Below, piece after piece: positions 45,020 to 53,856 of a stretch of 64,000 nucleotides of DNA (positions are counted from its first letter, which is position 1; every line of letters starts with the position of its first letter). The position numbers and the translations under genes were made by a program. Source of the DNA: Flavobacterium hercynium (GTDB lineage: Bacteria > Bacteroidota > Bacteroidia > Flavobacteriales > Flavobacteriaceae); assembly GCF_002217285.1 (NCBI RefSeq), contig NZ_MUGW01000032.1, forward strand, positions 1 through 64,000, written 5' to 3'. The notes under the pieces were generated by a model that was not told the origin of the DNA, did no database searches, and saw only the letters and a list, made by a program, of their open reading frames with translations.

Positions 45020-46249
45020 GTGACCTATATAAATAAATTAAAAATTTTTAACGATCCCATTTACGGATTTATTTCTATTCCAAATGAGCTTATTTACGAT
45101 CTTGTTCAGCATCCGTATTTTCAGCGTTTGCGTCGTATATCCCAAATGGGATTGTCGTATTTAGTATATCCCGGAGCAAATCATACCCGTTTTCATCATG
45201 CGTTAGGATGTATGCATTTGATGCAAAAAGCAATTGAAACGCTTCGTTTTAAAGGTGTTGTAATTTCAACGGAAGAAGAAAATGCATTACTTATTGCTAT
45301 TTTACTGCATGATATTGGACATGGACCTTTTTCGCATGCAATGGAAAAAAGCATTGTAGAAGATGTAAATCATGAAGCTATTTCTTTATTATTCATGAAT
45401 CAGTTAAATGATGAGTTTGAAGGAAAATTAAGCCTCGCAATTCAGGTTTTTAAAGGAGATTATCATAGAAAGTTCATGCTGCAATTAATATCCAGTCAAT
45501 TGGATATGGATCGTATGGATTATTTAAAACGAGATAGTTTTTACACTGGTGTAGCAGAAGGAAATGTAAATTCTGAACGATTGATTCAGATGATGAATGT
45601 TGTTGATGGTGTGCTTGTTATAGAAGAAAAAGGAATTTATTCTGTTGAAAAATTCCTGCTTTCCAGACGATTAATGTACTGGCAGGCTTATTTACATAAA
45701 ACAAGTTTGGTTGCCGAGCTGATTTTAATGAAAGTTTTAAAGAGAGCAAGAGAGTTAACCTTAAAAGGTATTGATCTACCATGTAGCGAACCTCTTTTGT
45801 ATTTTATGAAAAATAAAGTTACACTGGAAAATTTCGATGCTGATATATTAGACTTATTTGCCCAATTAGATGATTTTGATATCATTAGTGCTTTAAAGGC
45901 TTGGCAAAACCAGAATGATTTTATACTTTCAACTTTAAGTAAAATGATCATTAACAGAGATTTGCTAAAAATTAAAATGAGTGCAGAGAAGATTCCTTCA
46001 GAAGAAACACAATCTTTAAGAGAAAATTTTGCAAAAGAGCATAGTATTACGCTTTCAGAAGCGGATTATTTTATTTTTAGTGGTAAAATAAAAAACCAAG
46101 CCTACAGTAAAGCAGCAGAACCGATAAGAATTCTTAAAAAAGATAAAACAATTGAGGACGTCGTTGAAGCTTCTGATCAGCTGAATTTGAAATCGTTATC
46201 TAAATTGGTGACAAAATATTATATCTGTTTTCCAAAACAACTTATCTAA
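45020..46249 (+). CDS. HD domain phosphohydrolase
   Basis: A metal-dependent phosphohydrolase of the HD superfamily, related to dGTP triphosphohydrolases and SAMHD1. The 409-residue protein has the two HD-type metal motifs: THTRFHHALGCMHLM (about 54-68, written here from the frame) and LLHDIGHGPFSHAME at about 92-106, with an H...HD...D arrangement. The start is a GTG (45020) and reads VTYINKLKIFNDPIYGF. A TATATTTG -7-like box lies at 44990-44997 without an evident -33 partner. The substrate is unknown. Confidence 0.88.
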   Translation: MTYINKLKIFNDPIYGFISIPNELIYDLVQHPYFQRLRRISQMGLSYLVYPGANHTRFHHALGCMHLMQKAIETLRFKGVVISTEEENALLIAILLHDIGHGPFSHAMEKSIVEDVNHEAISLLFMNQLNDEFEGKLSLAIQVFKGDYHRKFMLQLISSQLDMDRMDYLKRDSFYTGVAEGNVNSERLIQMMNVVDGVLVIEEKGIYSVEKFLLSRRLMYWQAYLHKTSLVAELILMKVLKRARELTLKGIDLPCSEPLLYFMKNKVTLENFDADILDLFAQLDDFDIISALKAWQNQNDFILSTLSKMIINRDLLKIKMSAEKIPSEETQSLRENFAKEHSITLSEADYFIFSGKIKNQAYSKAAEPIRILKKDKTIEDVVEASDQLNLKSLSKLVTKYYICFPKQLI

Positions 46250-46288
46250 AATTAACATTTAAAATCTATTTTTTATATTTTTGTCGCG

Positions 46289-47332
46289 ATGAAATTTACA
46301 GCAGAACAAATAGCAGGAATTTTAGAAGGAGAAGTTGTTGGGAATCCCAATGCAGAAGTTTCTCGCTTATCTAAAATAGAAGAAGGCGAGGAAGGGTCGC
46401 TTACTTTTTTGGCTAACCCGAAATATATCAATCATATATATACCACAAAAGCTACAGTAACAATTGTTAATGATAGCTTTGTACCCGAAGCCGAGATTAC
46501 TACCACGTTAATAAAAGTAGAAGATGCTTATGCCTCTTTTTCTAAACTTTTACAGTTTTACAATCAGGTAAAATTAAATAAAAATGGTATAGAACCACAG
46601 TCTTTTATGTCTGAAGGAACTAAATATGGAGAAAATTTATATTTAGGAAGCTTTAGTTACGTAGGACAAAATGTGGTATTAGGTGATAACGTAAAAATTT
46701 ACCCAAACAGTTTTATTGGTGATAATGTTGTTATTGGAGATAATGTGTTTATTTTTGCCGGCGCCAAAATATATTCTGAAACAATAATTGGTAATAATTG
46801 TACAATACATTCTGGAACTATTATTGGAGCAGATGGATTTGGTTTTGTGCCGAATGAAGAAGGAGTATATAGTAAAGTTCCACAGATTGGAAACGTTATT
46901 ATAGAAGACAATGTAGATATTGGCGCAAATACAACGATAGACAGAGCAACTCTTGGTTCTACAATTATTAGAAAAGGAGTTAAACTGGATAATCAGATAC
47001 AAATTGCACACAATGTGGAGATTGGTAAAAATACTGTAATAGCAGCTCAAAGTGGTGTTGCAGGTTCTACAAAAATTGGTGAAAACTGTATGATTGGCGG
47101 ACAGGTTGGTATTGCAGGTCATTTGACTATTGGTAATAATGTTAGACTTCAGGCACAGTCAGGAGTTGCAAGAAATATCAAGGATGATGAAATTTTGCAG
47201 GGAACACCATCACTTGCTTATACAGATTTTAATAAATCGTATGTGCATTTCAAGAATCTGCCTAAGATAGTAGCCGAAGTTGAAGAATTGAAAAAACAAA
47301 TAATAAACCCAAAAAATGGAAATAATGGTTAA
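46289..47332 (+). CDS. lpxD: UDP-3-O-acylglucosamine N-acyltransferase LpxD
   Basis: LpxD adds the second (N-linked) 3-hydroxyacyl chain in lipid A synthesis, using acyl-ACP. The 347-residue protein has an N-terminal uridine-binding domain (about 1-100), then a left-handed beta-helix of hexapeptide repeats (about 110-300, for example IGDNVVIGDN), and a C-terminal helix. The catalytic His lies in the HNVEIGKN region (about 240). A -7-like TATTTTTG ends only 5 bases before the ATG, so a very short or leaderless message is possible. The lpxC/fabZ gene overlaps its end. Confidence 0.95.
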   Translation: MKFTAEQIAGILEGEVVGNPNAEVSRLSKIEEGEEGSLTFLANPKYINHIYTTKATVTIVNDSFVPEAEITTTLIKVEDAYASFSKLLQFYNQVKLNKNGIEPQSFMSEGTKYGENLYLGSFSYVGQNVVLGDNVKIYPNSFIGDNVVIGDNVFIFAGAKIYSETIIGNNCTIHSGTIIGADGFGFVPNEEGVYSKVPQIGNVIIEDNVDIGANTTIDRATLGSTIIRKGVKLDNQIQIAHNVEIGKNTVIAAQSGVAGSTKIGENCMIGGQVGIAGHLTIGNNVRLQAQSGVARNIKDDEILQGTPSLAYTDFNKSYVHFKNLPKIVAEVEELKKQIINPKNGNNG

Positions 47333-48713
47333 ACAGAAGACCATCAAAAATGAAATTTCACTAACAGGAGTTGGATTACATACTGGAAAAGAAGTTACAA
47401 TGACTTTTAAACCAGCTCCTATTAATAATGGTTTCACTTTTGTAAGAATAGATTTGCAAGGTCATCCTGTAATTGAAGCAGATGCTAATTATGTTGTTAA
47501 TACGCAAAGAGGTACAAATTTAGAAAAATTAGGTGTAAAAATTCAGACACCAGAACACGTTTTAGCTGCATTAGTTGGATGTGATCTGGATAATGTTATC
47601 ATAGAATTAAATGCTTCAGAACTGCCAATTATGGATGGTTCTTCAAAATATTTTGTTGAAGCTATTGAAAAAGCAGGAGTAGAAGAGCAAGATGCAAAAC
47701 GTAATGTTTATGTAGTAAAAGAAGTTATTTCCTTTACTGACGAAGCAACTGGAAGTGAGATTTTGGTTATGCCAAGTGACGACTATCAAGTTACTGCAAT
47801 GGTAGATTTTGGTACTAAAGTTTTAGGTACTCAAAATGCAACTATGAAAAGTATTGCAGATTTCAAAAATGAAATTTCAAATTCAAGAACTTTTAGTTTT
47901 TTACATGAATTGGAATCTTTATTAGAGAACGGATTGATTAAAGGTGGTGATTTAAATAACGCTATTGTATATGTAGATAAAGAAATCTCAGATGCTACAA
48001 TGGAAAATTTAAAGAAAGCCTTTGGAAAAGATAAAATTTCAGTTAAGCCAAATGGTGTTTTAGATAACTTGACGTTACATTATCCAAACGAAGCGGCACG
48101 TCATAAATTACTTGATGTTGTTGGAGATTTAGCACTGATTGGTGTTAGAATTCAAGGAAAAATCATTGCAAACAAGCCAGGTCACTATGTAAATACTCAA
48201 TTTGCTAAGAAGATTGGTAAAATCATTAAGATTGAGCAAAGAAACCAGGTTCCTGTTTATGATTTGAATAAAGAGCCTTTGATGGACATACATAAAATCA
48301 TGGCAATGTTGCCTCACAGACCACCATTTTTGTTGATTGACAGAATTATAGAAATGTCTGATCGTCATGTTGTTGGTTTAAAGAATGTTACAATGAATGA
48401 GAATTTCTTTGTTGGACATTTCCCGGAAGCACCAGTAATGCCAGGAGTTTTAATTGTAGAAGCAATGGCGCAAACAGGAGGAATTTTGGTATTAAGTACT
48501 GTTCCGGATCCTGAAAATTATTTAACCTATTTCATGAAAATAGACAATGTTAAATTCAAGCATAAAGTATTGCCGGGTGATACATTAATTTTTAAATGCG
48601 AATTGATTTCTCCTATCAGAAGAGGAATCTGCCACATGCAGGCAAATGCATACGCAAACGGAAAATTAGTAACTGAGGCAGAATTAATGGCACAAATTGT
48701 AAAAAAACAATAA
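47325..48713 (+). CDS. lpxC/fabZ: Bifunctional LpxC deacetylase / FabZ dehydratase fusion
   Basis: The N-terminal half (about 1-310) is LpxC, the zinc deacetylase that commits lipid A synthesis: metal-site elements HVLAALVGCDLDN near 77-89 and HKLLDVVGDLALIG near 260-273 (my residue numbers). The C-terminal half (about 320-462) is FabZ, the 3-hydroxyacyl-ACP dehydratase: LPHRPPFLLIDRI and GHFPEAPVMPGVLIVEAMAQ with the hotdog-fold catalytic His and Glu. I pick the ATG at 47325 (MVKQKTIKNEISL); an ATG at 47316 in the same frame would overlap lpxD more. Fusion of the two enzymes is usual in Bacteroidota. Confidence 0.95.
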   Translation: MVKQKTIKNEISLTGVGLHTGKEVTMTFKPAPINNGFTFVRIDLQGHPVIEADANYVVNTQRGTNLEKLGVKIQTPEHVLAALVGCDLDNVIIELNASELPIMDGSSKYFVEAIEKAGVEEQDAKRNVYVVKEVISFTDEATGSEILVMPSDDYQVTAMVDFGTKVLGTQNATMKSIADFKNEISNSRTFSFLHELESLLENGLIKGGDLNNAIVYVDKEISDATMENLKKAFGKDKISVKPNGVLDNLTLHYPNEAARHKLLDVVGDLALIGVRIQGKIIANKPGHYVNTQFAKKIGKIIKIEQRNQVPVYDLNKEPLMDIHKIMAMLPHRPPFLLIDRIIEMSDRHVVGLKNVTMNENFFVGHFPEAPVMPGVLIVEAMAQTGGILVLSTVPDPENYLTYFMKIDNVKFKHKVLPGDTLIFKCELISPIRRGICHMQANAYANGKLVTEAELMAQIVKKQ

Positions 48714-48788
48714 TATTTAATGAAATTTATTGTTTAGGTTTGTGACCTAAAATCAGACTATTTTTAATTAAAAATATAAAACATACAG

Positions 48789-49574
48789 ATGAATCAACCA
48801 TTAGCTTATGTTCATCCTGGCGCTAAAATCGCCAAAAATGTTGTAATTGAACCTTTTACAACAATTCACAATAATGTTATTATTGGTGATGGTACTTGGA
48901 TTGGTTCAAATGTGACTATTATGGAAGGCGCGCGTATTGGAAAAAATTGTAATATTTTTCCAGGCGCTGTTATTTCCGCAGTTCCGCAGGATTTAAAATT
49001 TGGCGGAGAGGATTCTCTTGCTATTATTGGAGATAATTGTACGATTAGAGAATGTGTAACTATCAATAGAGGAACTGTTGCATCTGGACAAACGATTCTT
49101 GGGAACAATTGTCTAGTTATGGCTTACGCACATATTGCACACGATTGCGAAATTGGTAATAATGCTATTATTGTAAACGGTGTTGCATTGGCAGGTCACG
49201 TTGTAGTTGGAAATCATGCTGTTATCGGTGGTTTGGCTGCTATTCATCAATTTATTCATATTGGAGATCATGCTATGATTTCTGGTGGATCTTTGGTAAG
49301 AAAAGATGTTCCGCCATATACAAAAGCAGCAAAAGAGCCGTTATCATACGTAGGTATTAATTCTGTAGGTTTAAGACGCAGAGGTTTTAGTACTGATAAA
49401 ATCAGAGAAATTCAGGAAATTTACAGAATATTATACCAAAAGAATTACAATACAACTCAGGCTTTAAGTATTATTGAAGCTGAGATGGAAGCTACTCCGG
49501 AGAGAGATGAAATTTTAGATTTTATCAGAAATTCATCAAGAGGAATTATGAAAGGTTATTCAGGAAATTATTAA
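48789..49574 (+). CDS. lpxA: Acyl-ACP--UDP-N-acetylglucosamine O-acyltransferase LpxA
   Basis: LpxA transfers the first 3-hydroxyacyl chain to UDP-GlcNAc, starting lipid A. The 261-residue length is normal. The left-handed beta-helix of hexapeptide repeats covers about 1-190 (for example VVGNHAVIGGLAAIHQFIHI), and a C-terminal helical domain follows (about 195-261, GLRRRGFSTDKIREIQEIYR). The catalytic His is in the AHIAHDCEIGNN region. It follows the lpxC/fabZ gene by 75 bases. Confidence 0.96.
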   Translation: MNQPLAYVHPGAKIAKNVVIEPFTTIHNNVIIGDGTWIGSNVTIMEGARIGKNCNIFPGAVISAVPQDLKFGGEDSLAIIGDNCTIRECVTINRGTVASGQTILGNNCLVMAYAHIAHDCEIGNNAIIVNGVALAGHVVVGNHAVIGGLAAIHQFIHIGDHAMISGGSLVRKDVPPYTKAAKEPLSYVGINSVGLRRRGFSTDKIREIQEIYRILYQKNYNTTQALSIIEAEMEATPERDEILDFIRNSSRGIMKGYSGNY

Positions 49575-49703
49575 TTTTAGAGTTTAGATTTCTGATTTTA
49601 GATTTCTAACTTAGAATTTTAATAAATTGAATAGTAATATAGTATAAAAATAAAAGAGCAGTATTTTTTTAGAATCTAAAATCTACACTCTAAAATCTAA
49701 AAT
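49575..49703. repeat. Themed inverted repeat (word GATTTTAGA) before efp
   Basis: TTTTAGAGTTTAGATTTC (49575-49592) continues to GATTTTAGATTTC; facing it are AGAATCTAAAATCTACAC and TCTAAAATCTAAAAT at 49671-49703. Opposite arms of the same word fill the gap between lpxA and efp. Confidence 0.6.
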
Positions 49704-49710
49704 AAAAAAA

Positions 49711-50277
49711 ATGGCATCTACATCAGATATTAGAAACGGATTATGTATCAAGTTTAATCATGATATTTATAAAATCGTAGAATTTCTTCACGTTAAACCT
49801 GGAAAAGGTCCAGCTTTCGTAAGAACAAAATTAAGAAGTTTAACTACAGGAAGAGTATTAGATAATACATTTTCTGCTGGTCATAAAATTGACGATGTGC
49901 GTGTAGAAACGCATAACTACCAGTTTTTATATGCTGAAGGAGATGAATTTCATTTTATGAATACAGAATCTTTTGAGCAAATTTCTTTAAATAAAAATAT
50001 CTTGGATGCTCCGGGATTATTGAAAGAAGGTACAAGCGTAATGGTTCAGGTAAATACTGAAACTGATTTGCCTTTATCAGTAGATATGCCATCATCAGTA
50101 ATTCTTGAAGTTACTTATGCAGAGCCAGGAGTAAAAGGAAATACAGCTACAAATGCTACTAAATCTGCTACGGTAGAAACGGGAGCAACTGTAAACGTTC
50201 CATTGTTTATTAACGAAGGAGATAAAATTAAAATTGATACTGCTTCAGGTTCTTACATGGAGCGTGTTAAAGAGTAG
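49711..50277 (+). CDS. efp: Elongation factor P
   Basis: EF-P binds the ribosome next to the P-site tRNA and relieves stalling at proline stretches. The 188-residue protein has the three OB-like domains: KOW-like N-terminal domain with the loop VKPGKGPAFVRTKLR (about 29-43, with the usual Lys or Arg at the tip of the domain-I loop), domain II (about 65-125) and the C-terminal EFP domain (about 130-187, INEGDKIKIDTASGSYMERVK). Length is normal. The tip residue here is K32 (PGKGPAF), compatible with lysine modification or an unmodified subgroup. Confidence 0.96.
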   Translation: MASTSDIRNGLCIKFNHDIYKIVEFLHVKPGKGPAFVRTKLRSLTTGRVLDNTFSAGHKIDDVRVETHNYQFLYAEGDEFHFMNTESFEQISLNKNILDAPGLLKEGTSVMVQVNTETDLPLSVDMPSSVILEVTYAEPGVKGNTATNATKSATVETGATVNVPLFINEGDKIKIDTASGSYMERVKE

Positions 50278-50299
50278 TTTATCAAATAAATAATTGGTC

Positions 50300-50405
50300 A
50301 ATGAGTCAATTAGAAAGTAATGCCTAACAGAAGCGGAATAATTTCATTTCTAATTGACACATTTTCTAGTTGACTTATTTTCTGATTGATACATTTTCTA
50401 ATTAT
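50300..50405. repeat. Themed inverted repeat (word GTCAATTAGAAA)
   Basis: GTCAATTAGAAA (50305-50316) is perfectly complementary to TTTCTAATTGAC (50347-50358). More variants of the right arm follow (TTTTCTAGTTGACTTATTTT, TTTTCTGATTGATACATTTT, then TTTTCTAATTAT). It fills the 133-base gap before the second lpxD-like gene. Confidence 0.65.
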
Positions 50406-50410
50406 AGAAT

Positions 50411-51340
50411 ATGAAATTTCAAAAGAGCCATTCTTTACAAGAAATTGCAAATTTGCTTCAATGCGAATTTATTGGGGACAAAGACTTTCCGGTTTTAGGC
50501 ATGAACGAAATACATGTTGTAGAACCTGGTGATATTGTTTTTGTTGACCATCCTAAATATTACGACAAAGCGTTACAATCTGCCGCTACAATTGTTTTAA
50601 TTAATAAAAAAGTAGACTGCCCTGAAGGTAAAGCACTTCTAATCTCTGATGATCCTTTTAGAGATTTTAATACGCTTACAAAACATTTTAGACCGTTTCA
50701 ATATGCAAATGTTGCGATTGCAGATTCTGCTGTTATTGGAGAAGGAACTGTAATTCAGCCTAATAGTTTTATTGGTAATCATGTTACTATTGGTAAAAAT
50801 TGTTTGATACATTCAAATGTTTCCATTTACGATCATACTGTTATTGGTGATAATGTTATTATTCATGCCGGAACTATTTTAGGTGCTGATGCATTCTACT
50901 ATAAAAAACGCGCTGAAGGTTTTGATCAGCTTATTTCCGGTGGAAGAGTTGTTATTGAAGATAATGTAGGTATTGGAGCCCTTTGTACCATTGACAAAGG
51001 TGTTACAGGAGATACAACCATCGGAGAAGGAACCAAAATTGACAATCAGGTACATGTTGGACATGATTCTGTAATAGGCAAAAAATGTTTAATTGCATCG
51101 CAAACCGGAATTGCAGGTTGTGTTATAATCGAAGACGAAGTAACTATTTGGGGTCAGGTGGGTACAACAAGTGGTATTACGATAGGAGCTAAGGCTGTTA
51201 TTATGGGACAAACCGGAGTTACAAAATCTGTAGAAGGAGGGAAATCTTATTTTGGTACGCCAATTGAAGAATCAAGAGAAAAATTAAAACAATTAGCCAA
51301 TATTAAGAAGATTCCTGAAATTTTAAATAAATTGAAGTAA
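50411..51340 (+). CDS. LpxD-like N-acyltransferase paralogue
   Basis: A 309-residue left-handed beta-helix protein with an N-terminal LpxD-like domain (LQEIANLLQCEFIGDKDFPV) and hexapeptide repeats (for example IGNHVTIGKN, IIHAGTILGADAF). It resembles lpxD at 46.3 kb but is shorter and more diverged. The His in the HVGHDSVIGKK region suggests an active acyltransferase. It may acylate another sugar nucleotide or work as a second lipid A enzyme; the substrate is not known. The gene overlaps none of its neighbours and the next starts 1 base after its stop. Confidence 0.85.
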   Translation: MKFQKSHSLQEIANLLQCEFIGDKDFPVLGMNEIHVVEPGDIVFVDHPKYYDKALQSAATIVLINKKVDCPEGKALLISDDPFRDFNTLTKHFRPFQYANVAIADSAVIGEGTVIQPNSFIGNHVTIGKNCLIHSNVSIYDHTVIGDNVIIHAGTILGADAFYYKKRAEGFDQLISGGRVVIEDNVGIGALCTIDKGVTGDTTIGEGTKIDNQVHVGHDSVIGKKCLIASQTGIAGCVIIEDEVTIWGQVGTTSGITIGAKAVIMGQTGVTKSVEGGKSYFGTPIEESREKLKQLANIKKIPEILNKLK

Positions 51341-51341
51341 T

Positions 51342-51704
51342 ATGTCTATTAAAGAATTTGTTCAAAAATTTTATAAGTCAGATGCCTTAATTGATAGTGA
51401 AATAATGAAAACTTATTTGCACCCTGATATTGTGGTAGACTGGAATAGTACAAAAGGCTTAATTATTCTTAATTATGATTCGATGCTTGAGATGGCGAAC
51501 GAATTGAGTCGTGCTTATGTGCGTTCTAAAGTTCGAATTAGTCATATCATTGCTGAAGATGATTTGGTTTCAATCCGATATTCGCACTACGTGAAAACGA
51601 TCGAAAACCCAAGAGAAGAAATGTTATTAGCCCATTTTGCTACGATTTGGCAAATTAAAGACGATAAATTATACAGAGGTTATCAGATGAGTCAATTTTC
51701 TTAG
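51342..51704 (+). CDS. NTF2/SnoaL-like protein
   Basis: A 120-residue soluble protein whose pattern (FVQKFYKSDALIDSEIMKTYLHPDIVVDWNS, here quoted in parts: FVQKFYKSDA and YLHPDIVVDW, then LAHFATIWQIKDDKL) matches the nuclear transport factor 2 / SnoaL-like fold. Members include isomerases and small-molecule binders; no catalytic role can be assigned. It starts 1 base after the LpxD-like gene and is translationally linked. Confidence 0.75.
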   Translation: MSIKEFVQKFYKSDALIDSEIMKTYLHPDIVVDWNSTKGLIILNYDSMLEMANELSRAYVRSKVRISHIIAEDDLVSIRYSHYVKTIENPREEMLLAHFATIWQIKDDKLYRGYQMSQFS

Positions 51705-51790
51705 CATTTTTTGATGCTAAAAAGGCTGAAAATACATTACAAAACCTTATTTTTGCAACACAATTTTAAAAACTACATAAAATATATATC

Positions 51791-52663
51791 ATGAGTGTTT
51801 TAGTTAATAAAGATTCCAAAATAATTGTTCAAGGATTTACAGGAAGCGAAGGAACTTTCCATGCTTCTCAAATGATCGAGTACGGTACTAACGTTGTTGG
51901 TGGTGTAACTCCAGGAAAAGGAGGAACTAGCCATTTAGATCGTCCAGTTTTTAATACAGTAAAAGATGCTGTAGATCAAGCTGGTGCTGATACTTCAATT
52001 ATTTTTGTTCCGCCAGCTTTTGCTGCTGATGCAATTATGGAAGCTGCTGATGCTGGAATTAAAGTAATTATTGCTATTACAGAAGGAATTCCTGTAGCAG
52101 ACATGATTAAAGCAAATAATTATGTTAAAGAAAGAAATTCTAGATTAATCGGACCAAACTGCCCAGGTATCATTACTCCGGGAGAAGCTAAAGTTGGTAT
52201 CATGCCAGGTTTCGTTTTCAAAAAAGGAACAGTTGGTATCGTTTCTAAATCAGGAACTTTAACTTACGAAGCTGCTGACCAAGTTGTAAAACAAGGTTTA
52301 GGAATTACTACAGCTATCGGAATTGGTGGAGATCCAATTATTGGAACAACTACAAAAGAAGCTGTTGAATTATTAATGAATGATCCAGAAACTGAAATTA
52401 TCATCATGATTGGTGAAATCGGTGGTCAATTAGAAGCTGATGCTGCTAAATGGGTTAAAGCTGATGGTAACCGTAAACCAGTTGTTGGTTTTATCGCTGG
52501 AGAAACTGCTCCTGCTGGTAGAACAATGGGTCACGCAGGTGCTATTGTTGGTGGTTCTGATGATACTGCTGCTGCTAAAAAACAAATCATGAGAGATAAC
52601 GGAATTCACGTTGTTGACTCTCCAGCTGAAATTGGAAAGAAAGTAAAAGAAATATTAGGATAA
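51791..52663 (+). CDS. sucD: Succinate--CoA ligase (ADP-forming) subunit alpha
   Basis: This TCA-cycle enzyme makes ATP and succinate from succinyl-CoA. The 290-residue length is standard. Features: CoA-binding N-terminal VQGFTGSEGTFHASQM (about 13-28), GVTPGKGGTSH, the phosphohistidine loop with His in GHAGAIVGGSDD (about 251-262), and GEIGGQLEADAAKW. Codon usage is strongly biased toward common codons, as in highly expressed genes. sucC is not adjacent, as is usual in Flavobacteria. A strong terminator ends the run. Confidence 0.97.
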   Translation: MSVLVNKDSKIIVQGFTGSEGTFHASQMIEYGTNVVGGVTPGKGGTSHLDRPVFNTVKDAVDQAGADTSIIFVPPAFAADAIMEAADAGIKVIIAITEGIPVADMIKANNYVKERNSRLIGPNCPGIITPGEAKVGIMPGFVFKKGTVGIVSKSGTLTYEAADQVVKQGLGITTAIGIGGDPIIGTTTKEAVELLMNDPETEIIIMIGEIGGQLEADAAKWVKADGNRKPVVGFIAGETAPAGRTMGHAGAIVGGSDDTAAAKKQIMRDNGIHVVDSPAEIGKKVKEILG

Positions 52664-52691
52664 TATCTGATATTCAAAATAATAAATTCAG

Positions 52692-52726
52692 AAAAAAAGT
52701 CTCAATATTTCGTTGAGACTTTTTTT
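52692..52726 (+). terminator. Terminator after sucD
   Basis: AAAAAAAGTCTCAA and TTGAGACTTTTTTT form a perfect 14-bp stem with a 7-base loop. Confidence 0.9.
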
Positions 52727-52812
52727 ACATTAATAGCCTGTTGGAAATCTAACAGCTAGCGAGGGCTTAGTTTATTGTAAACGTAGCACTTCGGTTAAAA
52801 ATAAATAGAAAT

Positions 52813-53241
52813 ATGATCAAAGAATTAGAGAAGTTTAAAGTAACAAATAGTTTTACTTTTACTGTAGAAGATAGTTTAGAGCAAGCATGTAATGCACCGG
52901 AATCTGGTGCTGGAGTTTTTGTAGTTTATGCTGTTGAAGGTGATGCAAAAGAATTAATCATGGTGGGTTCTACAGGAACTGTTCAGAACGATGGAACTTT
53001 AAAAAGCAAAAACGGTGGTTTATATGATAAAATCGTAAACGGACATCAATTTGCAAAGACAGGAAGAAAATATTCTTGGCCGGCACAAATGAAGTTAGAA
53101 AACATTTCTGCTTTAGAAGTGGTTTGGTACGAAACTTTTACTGCTGATGTAAAAGGAATTCCAACTACAGTAGAAGGACAAGTTTTGCAAAATTTCTTAG
53201 ATGAAAACGCAAAATTACCAAGATGGAATGTTGCTTTCTAA
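52813..53241 (+). CDS. Conserved hypothetical, possibly a degenerate GIY-YIG-like fold
   Basis: A 142-residue soluble protein. The stretch GAGVFVVYAVEG (about 32-43), LIMVGSTGTV (about 48-57), GGLYDKIVNGHQF (about 68-80) and VEGQVLQNFLDENAKLPRWN (about 120-139) has the spacing of GIY-YIG nucleases: GIY as GVF, YIG as MVG, then an Arg position occupied by Lys, and a closing Glu helix. The missing Arg suggests a non-nuclease or altered site. I assign this by eye only. Two terminators isolate the gene. Confidence 0.6.
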   Translation: MIKELEKFKVTNSFTFTVEDSLEQACNAPESGAGVFVVYAVEGDAKELIMVGSTGTVQNDGTLKSKNGGLYDKIVNGHQFAKTGRKYSWPAQMKLENISALEVVWYETFTADVKGIPTTVEGQVLQNFLDENAKLPRWNVAF

Positions 53242-53263
53242 GCTAACAAGCCACTATAAAAAT

Positions 53264-53295
53264 AAAAAAAGCACTTCAATTGAAGTGCTTTTTTT
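53264..53295. terminator. Perfect palindromic terminator
   Basis: GCACTTCAATTGAAGTGC is a perfect palindrome flanked by seven A and seven T residues. It ends the GIY-YIG-like gene and could work on both strands. Confidence 0.9.
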
Positions 53296-53512
53296 ATGCT
53301 CCATTATCAACTTTAGTATTAGGAACTGTAAGATTACTAAGTTGTTGAAGAATCACGATGTATTTTGTGAATACAATAATTTCTTACAATTATCTGTTTA
53401 GAATCAGATCTTATTAGTATATTTAGGTTTGAAAGTAAATTTGCTTTTAGTGTCTGAAAACTCAACAGACATAAAACGATTGAGCAAACAAATTCTAAGA
53501 ACCTAAATTATT

Positions 53513-53722
53513 ATGTTGAAATCATTTTTGAATTTAAAAGGTGTTGAAATGCTTAGTACAAATGAACAGATGAACATTAATGGAAATGGCCCAGTCATTT
53601 GCACTAAAGAATGGACACCATATCCATATTATGGACCATGTATTGTGTTGCCTCCAATTATTAAGGTACCAGATCCTCTTCCGGTAGAACCTTTTCCAGG
53701 CGGTGGATTAGAAATAGATTAG
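53513..53722 (+). CDS. Small peptide with a GG-leader-like N-terminus (orphan)
   Basis: A 69-residue peptide. Residues 1-25 (MLKSFLNLKGVEMLSTNEQM, then NINGNGP) match the leader of Bacteroidota bacteriocin-type or natural-product precursors, which usually end in INGG. The rest is Pro-rich with two Cys (30, 43), aromatic residues (WTPYPYYGPC), PPIIKVPDPLPVEPFP and a C-terminal GGG. No peptidase, ABC exporter or modification enzyme is near, so function is unclear. A TAAATTTG -7-like box lies at 53436-53443. The reading frame has a terminator right after it, which supports a real gene. Confidence 0.6.
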   Translation: MLKSFLNLKGVEMLSTNEQMNINGNGPVICTKEWTPYPYYGPCIVLPPIIKVPDPLPVEPFPGGGLEID

Positions 53723-53734
53723 AATATAGAAATG

Positions 53735-53763
53735 ACCAGTGGTGTAATGCTACTGGTTTTTTT
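53735..53763 (+). terminator. Terminator after the GG-leader-like peptide gene
   Basis: ACCAGT and ACTGGT form the outer stem around GGTGTAATGCT, followed by seven T residues. It supports that the short frame upstream is transcribed. Confidence 0.65.
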
Positions 53764-53856
53764 GTTTCATTTCTAAATTTGAGAGGTATACCTTAAATCA
53801 TTTGCGATTGTTATTTTTTTAAAAAGAGAATTATCATATATTTGACATGTCATTCA

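Noticed and set aside
46679..47122. 147-codon frame antisense to lpxD
   Set aside because: A shadow of the hexapeptide repeats; its product is a string of Asn, Thr and Cys without protein-like character.
53201..53401. 66-codon frame after the GIY-YIG-like gene
   Set aside because: It runs through the perfect palindromic terminator and has no start context.
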